The notes under the pieces are model-generated. The model was not told where the DNA came from and made no database searches. It saw only the letters and a program-made list of their open reading frames with translations. From an uncultured Bacteroidales bacterium (GTDB taxonomy: Bacteria; Bacteroidota; Bacteroidia; Bacteroidales; UBA932), in the NCBI GenBank assembly GCA_905234285.1, contig CAJOHK010000024.1:1-52171 (forward strand): a stretch of 52,171 bases of DNA. Reading direction: 5' to 3'. The position numbers were made by a program, and so were the translations under genes. Shown one piece after another: positions 23,933 through 32,072 of the stretch. Each line of letters starts with the position of its first letter. The first letter of the stretch is position 1.

Positions 23933-26056
23933 ATGGCAATTGCAAATATACTCAAGACCATCTTCGGCACAAAAAGCGACCGGGACATGAAAGCCATCCG
24001 GCCTGTCCTTGACCAGATTCTCAAGATTTATCCCGACATCGACAGGCTTTCCAATGACGAGCTTCGCGCCCACAGCGCCGCCATTCGTGCCCGCATAGCA
24101 GAGGTAGAAAAACCTTTCGAGGACCGTATCGCAGAAATCAAACTGGAGCTGGATAAAGACATTCCCGTCAGCGAAAAGGAAGATCTGGCCACAGAGAGCG
24201 ATAAACTGGTAAAGGAAGAGGATGAGGCCATCGAGAAAATCCTGGAAGAAGTACTCCCGGAGGCCTTCGCCATTGTCAAGTCCACCGCTCGCCGTTTCGC
24301 CCAGAGCGAATCCGTAGAGGTAACGGCCAGCGAATTCGATAAGGACTTGGCTGCCCAGGGTCGCGATTTCGTGGAAATTCAGGGCGACAAAGCCATCTGG
24401 CACAACCACTGGCAGGCCGGCGGCAACGAAATCACCTGGGATATGGTGCACTACGACGTGCAGCTAATCGGCGGCATTGTCCTTAACGGCAGTGTAAAAA
24501 CCAACAAGGAGCAGCGCGGCAGCATCGCCGAAATGGCAACCGGTGAAGGTAAAACCCTGGTGGCTACGCTCCCCGTATTCCTTAATGCCCTCGCAGGCAA
24601 GGGCGTGCACGTGGTTACCGTGAACGACTATCTGTCCAAGCGTGACTCGGAGTGGATGGGCCCGCTCTATCAGTTCCACGGCCTCAGCGTAGACTGTATC
24701 GACAAGCATCAGCCCAACTCGGCCGCCCGTAAGAACGCCTACAACTGCGACATCACCTTCGGCACCAACAACGAGTTCGGCTTCGACTACCTGAGAGACA
24801 ATATGGCCACCCGCCAGACCGACCTGGTACAGCGCAAGCATCACTATGCCATTGTTGACGAGGTGGACTCCGTGCTCATCGACGACGCCCGTACGCCCCT
24901 CATCATCTCCGGCCCCATGGAAAAGACCAGCGGGGACGAGCAGTTCATGGAGTATCGGCCCTATGTGGAAAATCTGTACAACAAGCAGCGTGCGCTGGTG
25001 AACGAGACCTTGAACAAGTCCAAGAAACTCATCGCCGAGGGCAACGAGCAGGAGGGCGGGAAGCTCCTCTACCGCTGCCACAAGGGCCTGCCCAAGTATC
25101 AGCCCCTCATCAAGTTCCTCAGCGAGCCCGGCATGAAGCAGCTCATGCAAAAGACCGAGGCTTACTACATGCAGGACAACGAGCGGGAAATGCCACAGGT
25201 CACCGACGAGCTCTACTTTGTGATTAACGAGGTGCTCAACAGCGTGGACATGACCGATAAGGGCCACGACACCCTGGCCGGCAGCGTAAGCGACCCCAAC
25301 TTCTTTGTGCTCCCCGATATGGGATCGGCCATTGCCGAAATTACCCATTCCAACCTCACCGCACAGGAAAAGGCCGAAAAGAAGGACGCCCTCATGGAGG
25401 ACTTCTCCCTCAAGAGCGAGCGTGTACACACCGTCATCCAGCTCCTCAAGGCCTACGCCATGTTCTCCAAGGACATCGACTACGTGATTGTAGACGGCAA
25501 GGTCAAGATTGTGGACGAGAGCACCGGCCGTATCATGGAAGGCCGGCGTTGGAGCGACGGCCTGCACCAGGCCGTGGAAGCCAAGGAAAACGTGAAGGTG
25601 GAGGCCGCCACGCAAACTTTTGCCACCGTCACCCTGCAGAATTACTTCCGCATGTATCACAAGCTGGCCGGCATGACCGGTACCGCCGAAACGGAGGCAG
25701 GGGAGTTCTGGAGCATCTATAAGCTGGACGTGGTGGTCATTCCCACCAACCGTCCCGTAATCCGCGACGACCAGGACGATATTATCTACAAGACCAAGAA
25801 GGCCAAATTCAACGCCGTTATCGATAAGGTGGTAGAGCTTTCCAATGCCGGAAGGCCCTGCCTGGTGGGTACCACCGATGTGGAAACCAGTGAGCTGCTG
25901 GCTCGCATGATGCGAATGAGAGGCCTGCATCCCAATGTGCTCAACGCCAAGGAGCACGCAAGGGAGGCCGAAATCGTGGCCCAGGCCGGCCAGAGCGGCA
26001 AGGTGACCATTGCCACCAACATGGCGGGCCGTGGTACCGATATCAACCGGAGGTGA
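23933..26056 (+). CDS. secA: Preprotein translocase ATPase SecA, N-terminal part (frame interrupted)
   Basis: A 707-residue product covering NBD1, the preprotein-crosslinking domain and the first part of NBD2. Visible motifs are [14 protein letters not shown] (Walker A, about residue 200), [19 protein letters not shown] (DEAD-like box) and [13 protein letters not shown] (motif V) near the end. SecA drives Sec-dependent secretion. After GTDI the frame breaks: family members read [11 protein letters not shown], whereas here only AA of the Lys codon precedes CCG GAG GTG, consistent with loss of 7 bases. The result is an immediate TGA at 26054-26056. The rest continues in the next frame. Confidence 0.9.
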   Translation: MAIANILKTIFGTKSDRDMKAIRPVLDQILKIYPDIDRLSNDELRAHSAAIRARIAEVEKPFEDRIAEIKLELDKDIPVSEKEDLATESDKLVKEEDEAIEKILEEVLPEAFAIVKSTARRFAQSESVEVTASEFDKDLAAQGRDFVEIQGDKAIWHNHWQAGGNEITWDMVHYDVQLIGGIVLNGSVKTNKEQRGSIAEMATGEGKTLVATLPVFLNALAGKGVHVVTVNDYLSKRDSEWMGPLYQFHGLSVDCIDKHQPNSAARKNAYNCDITFGTNNEFGFDYLRDNMATRQTDLVQRKHHYAIVDEVDSVLIDDARTPLIISGPMEKTSGDEQFMEYRPYVENLYNKQRALVNETLNKSKKLIAEGNEQEGGKLLYRCHKGLPKYQPLIKFLSEPGMKQLMQKTEAYYMQDNEREMPQVTDELYFVINEVLNSVDMTDKGHDTLAGSVSDPNFFVLPDMGSAIAEITHSNLTAQEKAEKKDALMEDFSLKSERVHTVIQLLKAYAMFSKDIDYVIVDGKVKIVDESTGRIMEGRRWSDGLHQAVEAKENVKVEAATQTFATVTLQNYFRMYHKLAGMTGTAETEAGEFWSIYKLDVVVIPTNRPVIRDDQDDIIYKTKKAKFNAVIDKVVELSNAGRPCLVGTTDVETSELLARMMRMRGLHPNVLNAKEHAREAEIVAQAGQSGKVTIATNMAGRGTDINRR

Positions 26057-27237
26057 AGGCCGCCGGTGGTCTGGCCATCATCGGCACCACCCGCCACGAT
26101 TCCCGTCGCGTAGACCGTCAGCTCCGTGGCCGTGCCGGACGTCAGGGAGACCCCGGAAGCTCCTGCTTCTACATTTCCCTGGAAGATGACCTCATGCGCA
26201 AATTCGGCTCCGAGCGTATTGCCGGGGTGGTAGACAAGCTGGGTATGGCCGACGACGAGGCCCTGGTGAGCGGCATGCTCTCCAAGAGCATCGAGAACGC
26301 CCAAAAGAAAGTGGAAGAGAACCACTTCGGCTGGCGCAAACGTACCTTGGAATACGACGACGTCATGAACTATCAGCGCGAGGCCGTGTATTCCCGCCGC
26401 CGCAACGCCCTCTCCGGAGAGCGCATCGAGATCGATGTCCAGAACATGATGGAGGATACCGCCATGCTGCTGGCCCAGGAGAGCGAGGGCATGAGCTATG
26501 AGGCCTTCGAGGAATATGTAATCGGCAAACTGTCCATCGACCTGGGCTTCGACGCCGAGTTTTTCGCCCACGCCAAGCCGCGGGAGATTGCCGAGAAACT
26601 GGCCGCCCACATGCAGGAGGTGTATGACCGCCGTATGAACACCATGATCGAGAAGGTGAATCCCGTCATCAAAACCGTGTTCGAGAAGCAGGGGAGCATG
26701 TACGAGAATATTGCCATTCCCATTACCAACGGCAAGCGTCAGCTCACCCTGAGCGTGAACCTCAAGAAAGCCTATGAAACCGAAAGCCGGGAAATTGCCA
26801 AGGCCTTGAGCCGCAACATTATCCTGTACTACATTGACGATTACTGGAAGCAGCATCTGCGCGACATGGATGACCTCCGTCAAAGCGTTCAGAATGCCGC
26901 TTACGAGCAAAAAGACCCGCTGGTGGTGTACAAGTTGGAAAGCTACAACCTGTTCACCGAAATGCTGGAAAAACTCAACGAGGAAATTCTTACCTTCCTG
27001 CTGCGTGCCTTTATCCCGCTGCGGGATGCCGCCGATGCCCGTGAGGCCAGGCCCGCCCAACAGCCTAACCGCAACCTGCAGCAGATGCGTCACACGGATC
27101 CTTCGCAGCTCTCTACCAACGGAGAACAGCAGAGCCGCATGCCCGTGCACGTAGACAAGAAGGTGGGCCGCAACGACCCTTGCCCCTGCGGAAGCGGTCT
27201 CAAATACAAGAATTGCCACGGAAAGGGCTTGGTATAG
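26053..27237 (+). CDS. secA: Preprotein translocase ATPase SecA, C-terminal part (shifted frame)
   Basis: A 394-residue frame continuing Sec[13 protein letters not shown], motif [22 protein letters not shown] (about residues 20-39), the helical scaffold and wing domains, and the C-terminal zinc SEC-C motif [20 protein letters not shown]. It begins with GTG at 26053, which overlaps the upstream TGA as GTGA, the geometry of coupled genes. Together the two parts make 1101 residues, normal for Bacteroidota SecA. Because SecA is essential, an assembly or sequencing error, or a true two-piece SecA, must be separated experimentally. Confidence 0.85.
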   Translation: MKAAGGLAIIGTTRHDSRRVDRQLRGRAGRQGDPGSSCFYISLEDDLMRKFGSERIAGVVDKLGMADDEALVSGMLSKSIENAQKKVEENHFGWRKRTLEYDDVMNYQREAVYSRRRNALSGERIEIDVQNMMEDTAMLLAQESEGMSYEAFEEYVIGKLSIDLGFDAEFFAHAKPREIAEKLAAHMQEVYDRRMNTMIEKVNPVIKTVFEKQGSMYENIAIPITNGKRQLTLSVNLKKAYETESREIAKALSRNIILYYIDDYWKQHLRDMDDLRQSVQNAAYEQKDPLVVYKLESYNLFTEMLEKLNEEILTFLLRAFIPLRDAADAREARPAQQPNRNLQQMRHTDPSQLSTNGEQQSRMPVHVDKKVGRNDPCPCGSGLKYKNCHGKGLV

Positions 27238-27279
27238 AACAAAAATAAATAATATAAACCTTATAAAATGCTTCAAGCA

Positions 27280-29415
27280 ATGAAAAAACTTCTGCAAATG
27301 ACGGGTGTGACGCTCGTAGCCATTTGTATGATGGCTTGCCAAAAGGAGAACAACACCCCCGACCCGGAGACGGTGAAAACTCCTCAGGCCAAAGTAAGCG
27401 TTTTCAACGCCGAGAAAGTAGACAGCTATTACGCTACCGCCCAGATTTCTGTCCCGGCCGGCGTAAATACCGTCTATCTGGTCAATTTCAAAGGCCGTGA
27501 TGCCAATGGCAACATGATCGACCCCAAGGAGCCTGTCGCTATCCAGGTGGAGCCGGTTATGCCCGCGCTCACCGGCAACCGCGACGTGGAGCCCTTCGGC
27601 AACGTGACGCTCTTCTTCGAGTCTCCCGCCAAAACCAAAGTGGCCGTGTATTATGTAATCGGAGACGGCGCCCAGGAGTATGTCCCTGCCAAGGTTAAAG
27701 CCGACAACGAAGAGGATCAGCCTGCCAAGGTGTATGCCCTGGACGATTTCCCCGTAGAGAAGATTGAATTCGGCGAGTTTGGAAAAACCCGTTACGTGCA
27801 GCTTCCCTGGAGCTTCGCCTACAAGAACGACGAGAGCACGGGCTGGCAGAGCGTTCCCACCTATCCCAAGGATGTGGTGTTCTACGACAAGGAGCATGAC
27901 CATACCCTTCGCTACACCTTTGCCTACGAAGGCGCCGGCTGTGGCTTTGGCTATGTGCTCACCGATGCCTATACCGTAGAGAATCACGTAGTTACCAAGC
28001 AAAATTACGATTACTGCGGCGGTTGTGGCTCTTGCCCCTATTGCATGCCCTGGAGCTGCTCATGCGGCTGCGGCAGCGTGAACCCCGACTTCGTAGGCAA
28101 TGGCAACCAGACGGCCTCGGCCGGGTCTGACGCCATTGTAGTAGATCCCCAGACCCCCGGTACAACCGAAACCGGTGACGGCGGCCGGGTAACCGTAGAC
28201 CAGTATGGCACCATTATCGTGGACTATGCCCCCTACGACGTCACCTCCGTCAAGCTCACCGAGCCTGCCTCCTATGTCAGCACCGACGATGCCCTTACCG
28301 CCTATCATTCCAGCGGCGTGGTTATGTTCGAGGACAGCTGGCCCACCGTGAGCCGGGGTAATGTCTATGACACTGACTTCGATGACGTGGTTGTAGACTA
28401 CGACTTCGAGACCAAGATTGTCCCAGACGAGAAACTGGAAAGCGACGGCTGGCGCGAGCAGCTGAAGGTGGTCCTGCATCTTCGTGCTGTCGGCAGCGGT
28501 TATCCCTATCGTGTGGGCGTTCGCATGGAAGGCTTCGACCAGCAGTATGTAGATTACATCGACAAGTTCTTCACCCTGGACAGCTACAACAACCCTCACG
28601 GCGAGCTTCCTAAGTTCACCAAGGAAACCCTTCAGAAGATGTCCGACGTGTACACCAACGACCCGCTCAATCCTGTGGTAGAGATGGCGCACTTGCACCG
28701 CATGAACACCAAGGATTATGCCGGCCTGGGCGAGAATGCCGTTTATACTTACCAGAACGGCAGTTTCACCAATACTACCGTGTTCAACCTTACCTGGGGT
28801 TACAAGGGTAAGTACGAGAATGGCGCCTGGACCCAGAATGCCGATTGGCACGAGAGCCAGTACAGCCCCGAGCTCAAGACCATGAATCTGCCTTATGCTT
28901 TTGAAAAGATCATGAAGCAGACTTACTATAACTGCATCCCCGGCTACATCAATGTTTCCGGTGGTCTGCTCACTTTCACGGTAATCTTCCACATGAGGTC
29001 CCGTGCCGATATGAGCGCCGAAGACCGCGAGAAGGCCAAGCAGAACATGATTGACGCCGTGATGAACACCCAGAGCCAGAACTTCTTCATCATTGCCGAC
29101 AGTCAGTGGACGCCGGTAGGCCTCAAGGGTTACAGCCCGGTGCTGGTGCACAACGAGTCGGTGAAGCGCTTCAATCAGAAGGTGCAGGAAGGTTTGGATG
29201 CCCGTTACATCGAGTCGGCCGACAACCCGTATTCCGGTACCAACGGTATGGTTTGGGGCTTCAAGTGCCCTACACTCACCAAGCACGTGTGGAACAAACT
29301 GTACTTTAGCGCCGCCTATCCCAATTATGAATCGTGGGTTACCTCCAAGGGTGCCCAACACGCAGACTGGTATTACAACAACGTAGACAACCGTTTCCTG
29401 GTTTGCGAGTGGTAA
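27280..29415 (+). CDS. LruC-domain (DUF4842-type) lipoprotein with Cys-rich segment
   Basis: A 711-residue surface or periplasmic lipoprotein: MKKLLQMTGVTLVAICMMAC gives a clear lipobox. The central VVMFEDSWPTVSRGNVYDTD..DVVVDYDFE is the LruC/DUF4842 signature (usual form EDLWP..GDYDFND.V.DY.F). A cysteine-rich stretch, CGGCGSCPYCMPWSCSCGCG (about residues 246-265), is unusual and could bind metal or form disulfides. The family's function is unknown. An ATG at 27268 four codons earlier is also possible; the later one gives a standard signal peptide. It lies 42 bases after secA and 19 bases before the exopolysaccharide-type operon. Confidence 0.75.
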   Translation: MKKLLQMTGVTLVAICMMACQKENNTPDPETVKTPQAKVSVFNAEKVDSYYATAQISVPAGVNTVYLVNFKGRDANGNMIDPKEPVAIQVEPVMPALTGNRDVEPFGNVTLFFESPAKTKVAVYYVIGDGAQEYVPAKVKADNEEDQPAKVYALDDFPVEKIEFGEFGKTRYVQLPWSFAYKNDESTGWQSVPTYPKDVVFYDKEHDHTLRYTFAYEGAGCGFGYVLTDAYTVENHVVTKQNYDYCGGCGSCPYCMPWSCSCGCGSVNPDFVGNGNQTASAGSDAIVVDPQTPGTTETGDGGRVTVDQYGTIIVDYAPYDVTSVKLTEPASYVSTDDALTAYHSSGVVMFEDSWPTVSRGNVYDTDFDDVVVDYDFETKIVPDEKLESDGWREQLKVVLHLRAVGSGYPYRVGVRMEGFDQQYVDYIDKFFTLDSYNNPHGELPKFTKETLQKMSDVYTNDPLNPVVEMAHLHRMNTKDYAGLGENAVYTYQNGSFTNTTVFNLTWGYKGKYENGAWTQNADWHESQYSPELKTMNLPYAFEKIMKQTYYNCIPGYINVSGGLLTFTVIFHMRSRADMSAEDREKAKQNMIDAVMNTQSQNFFIIADSQWTPVGLKGYSPVLVHNESVKRFNQKVQEGLDARYIESADNPYSGTNGMVWGFKCPTLTKHVWNKLYFSAAYPNYESWVTSKGAQHADWYYNNVDNRFLVCEW

Positions 29416-29434
29416 TACGCAATAAGTAAGAGGT

Positions 29435-30628
29435 TTGGAGTACTATACCCTCAGTAGGTACGCGTACCTGAGATATTATGTCCTTATCCTGTACTACCGG
29501 CTGGCCGAGTATCCACCGGTAGTACGGGTTTGGGCTATATTCAGTACGCTGGCTCTCATCCTGATTGTCTCTATCCTGCTGGGCATTATTCTCCGGGCTG
29601 CCAAGAGCAGCGCAGACCTCATGATTATTGCGAATAACCGCAAGCGTTATTACGATCACATGAAGGAGGTGGCCATGACGCCCCGCGCCCTGGAGCCCGG
29701 TGAGATAGTGGCCATGCTCCACCTGCCCAAGAATTTCAAGATGAAGGAGCGGCAGAACCGTCTCCTGATTCCCGTGATGCACGAGCTTCACCAGGAAATT
29801 CATGGGGTGATGAGCCGCGTCAACTGGCAGCGTATGCTCCAGGCCTTCAAGATGCCTGCCTACTTTGAAGAGCAGGTCCGTTCCCGCTCTATCCGCAAAC
29901 GTGTGGTGGCGTTCAAGGACGTCATAGATCTGGATGCCAACCTGAAAGAAGCGGTTGCATCGCGTTACCTCTTTACCAAGGACCGCAAGCTTCAGATCCA
30001 TGCCCGTTTGCACGCCGCCCGTTTCGGCACCTCCTATCCCTTCAAAGTGTTGGAAGAGGATCCCAACCTGGTATTTACCGACGAATTGGTAGTGAAATAC
30101 CACAACGTGTTGGTATACCGCAGCCAGAACGGGCTCACCATGCCCAACTTTATCCGCTGGTGCAACCGCGTGCCCATCAATGAGGAGCTCCGCATATTCG
30201 CCGTGAACGAGATTCGCCTCTTCAAACGCCGCGAAGACTGCGCAGAGCTGCTCTCCATGCTGGAAAACAGCCGTGACGAGCGCTTCTCCTGTGCCATTAT
30301 CCAGGCATTGGGCGATATGGATTATGTCCCCGCCGAGAAAGAATTCTGCCGGCGCTATCTGAGTGCTTCCTTTACGGAGCGTCAGGTCCTGGCCGAGGCT
30401 TTGGGCCGCATCAATTCAGGCAGCCCCGAAGTACTGAACTTCCTGGTAGAGGACTTCCAGCAAACCACAGACTATGTGACCCGCATGCGTCTTCTCCGCG
30501 TCATTTACAACTATGGACGGCACGGCAGGGATGCCTTCTATCAGTTAAAGGCCACATGCAGTCCGGATTACGCCATCTACTTTGAGCATATTGAGTGTAA
30601 CTTAATTGACAGTCGCCGTTATGCCTGA
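29435..30628 (+). CDS. Membrane-anchored HEAT-repeat-like protein of the exopolysaccharide operon
   Basis: A 397-residue protein with one strong membrane segment (about residues 30-53, VWAIFSTLALILIVSILLGIIL). A long soluble alpha-helical part follows, with HEAT-like repeats in the second half (ELRIFAVNEIRLFKRREDCAELLSML, SCAIIQALGDMDYVPAEKEF, QVLAEALGRINSGSPEVLNFL). The start appears to be TTG at 29435, preceded by AAGAGG, because no ATG precedes the membrane segment. Its stop overlaps the ATG of the synthase. I infer a scaffolding or regulatory role for the neighbouring synthase, in the way c-di-GMP- or partner-controlled synthases have cytoplasmic co-subunits. No direct evidence exists. 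Confidence 0.65.
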   Translation: MEYYTLSRYAYLRYYVLILYYRLAEYPPVVRVWAIFSTLALILIVSILLGIILRAAKSSADLMIIANNRKRYYDHMKEVAMTPRALEPGEIVAMLHLPKNFKMKERQNRLLIPVMHELHQEIHGVMSRVNWQRMLQAFKMPAYFEEQVRSRSIRKRVVAFKDVIDLDANLKEAVASRYLFTKDRKLQIHARLHAARFGTSYPFKVLEEDPNLVFTDELVVKYHNVLVYRSQNGLTMPNFIRWCNRVPINEELRIFAVNEIRLFKRREDCAELLSMLENSRDERFSCAIIQALGDMDYVPAEKEFCRRYLSASFTERQVLAEALGRINSGSPEVLNFLVEDFQQTTDYVTRMRLLRVIYNYGRHGRDAFYQLKATCSPDYAIYFEHIECNLIDSRRYA

Positions 30629-32072
30629 GTGGATGTTGGATTTCTTCGGCTATTTTGTGGTCATTTATTCCACGCTCGTTATTTCGAGTTACATAGCCAT
30701 GGCGGTGCTCGCATTCTTCGAGCACAAGAAACACTATACTTATCACGACGACAAGTATACCATCGAGGAGCTCAAAAAGAGTCCCTACACGCCCGGTATT
30801 TCCATTGTCGCACCTGCCTATAACGAGGAAAAAACCGTTATTACCAACGTGAACTCCCTCCTGAGTCTGGATTACCCCGACTTTGAGGTTGTCATTGTGA
30901 ACGACGGCTCCAAGGACAAGACGCTGGAATTGCTGATAGAGAACTTCGACCTGGTGAAGGTGCCCTACGCATACGTAGAGAAAATCAAAACCAAGCCTTT
31001 CAAGGGCCTGTATAAGACGCAGAGCAACAATCCGGCCTTCAAGCGCCTGACCGTGGTGGACAAGGTGAACGGCGGCACCAAGGCCGATGCGTCCAATGCC
31101 GGTGTGAATGTGGTGAGCAACAAATTCTTCGTGTGTACCGACGTAGACTGCGTGTTGGAGAAATACGCCCTGTACCGCATAATCTGGCCCACCATGGCCA
31201 GCACCCGCCGGGTAATTGCCGTGAGTGCCACCATGCGCATGAGCAATGGCTCTATCGTAGAGGCCGGACAGATGGTAGAAACCCATCCGCCGCACTCGCT
31301 CATCCCGCTGTTCCAGGATTTGGAGTATACCCGCTCCTTCCTTATCGGCAAGAGCGCACTCAGCCGCATCAATGCCATGCAGAATGTGTCGGGCGGGTTC
31401 GGTATGTTCGACCGCGAGATTGTCATCAAGGCCGGCGGCTATGACGGTGACTCCTTTGCCGAAGACATGGATATGGTGGCCCGTATGATCCGCTATATGT
31501 GCGATGCTGGGGAGGACTATCGCGTGGTCCAGATCCCGGAAACCTGCTGCTGGACCGAGGGCCCGCCCAACTTCAAGGTGCTCAATCGTCAGCGCACCCG
31601 CTGGGGGCGCGGCCTCTTCCAGTTCTTCTCTGTCCATAAAGATATGGTATGGAACCGGAACTACAGGCAGTATGGCATGCTCACCTTGCCGTACATCCTC
31701 ATCTTTGAACTGTCGGCTCCGGTCATCGAAGCCTGCGGTTATCTAATGGTACTATGGCTGTTTATAGAACAGGCCATTAACTATCATACTATCTGGGTCG
31801 CTTTCCTGGGACTGTATATCTTTGCCCAGCTCCTTACTACGGTCATCGTTTCCTATGACTTGTACGTGGGTACTTCTTTCCGGCGCAAGCGGGATTACCT
31901 GTGGTTTGCCCTGGCATCCATGCTGGAGCCGCTGTTCTATCATCCCATTAACGTTTTCTTCAGCCTTCGCGGTTACTGGAAGCACATCTGGGGTACCCAG
32001 ATGGTATGGGGCAACATGACCCGTAAGGGTGTGCAGAGTGCCAAGCCCAAAAAGGAGGTGCCCAATGCGTAA
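30621..32072 (+). CDS. Processive family 2 glycosyltransferase (PgaC/cellulose-synthase-like)
   Basis: A 483-residue inner-membrane glycan synthase. One N-terminal membrane segment precedes a GT-A domain with all processive-synthase motifs: SIVAPAYNEEKTV, VIVNDGSKDKT, CTDVDCVLEKY (DxD), FAEDMDMVARM (catalytic ED) and QRTRWGRG (QxxRW). About four C-terminal membrane segments follow. It resembles the poly-N-acetylglucosamine synthase PgaC/IcaA and hyaluronan synthases, making and exporting a polysaccharide in one step. The polymer is unknown. The ATG at 30621 is chosen over an upstream TTG. A TPR/beta-barrel gene follows, as pgaA accompanies pgaC. Confidence 0.88.
   Translation: MPEWMLDFFGYFVVIYSTLVISSYIAMAVLAFFEHKKHYTYHDDKYTIEELKKSPYTPGISIVAPAYNEEKTVITNVNSLLSLDYPDFEVVIVNDGSKDKTLELLIENFDLVKVPYAYVEKIKTKPFKGLYKTQSNNPAFKRLTVVDKVNGGTKADASNAGVNVVSNKFFVCTDVDCVLEKYALYRIIWPTMASTRRVIAVSATMRMSNGSIVEAGQMVETHPPHSLIPLFQDLEYTRSFLIGKSALSRINAMQNVSGGFGMFDREIVIKAGGYDGDSFAEDMDMVARMIRYMCDAGEDYRVVQIPETCCWTEGPPNFKVLNRQRTRWGRGLFQFFSVHKDMVWNRNYRQYGMLTLPYILIFELSAPVIEACGYLMVLWLFIEQAINYHTIWVAFLGLYIFAQLLTTVIVSYDLYVGTSFRRKRDYLWFALASMLEPLFYHPINVFFSLRGYWKHIWGTQMVWGNMTRKGVQSAKPKKEVPNA
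32051..32060 (+). promoter_or_regulatory. Strong Shine-Dalgarno sequence, rare for this phylum
   Basis: AAAGGAGGTG lies 4 bases before the ATG at 32065, inside the last codons of the synthase gene. Bacteroidota genes seldom use such a strong site, so it supports ATG 32065 as the start, though it may be incidental to the Lys-Glu-Val codons there. Confidence 0.55.

Noticed and set aside
26030..26060. Programmed -1 frameshift in secA
   Set aside because: No slippery heptamer lies at the junction, and the product would still lack conserved residues; a 7-base loss explains the break better.
25786..28002. 738-codon frame antisense to secA and the LruC gene
   Set aside because: It spans two genuine genes on the other strand and has no family motifs; a by-product of high third-position GC.
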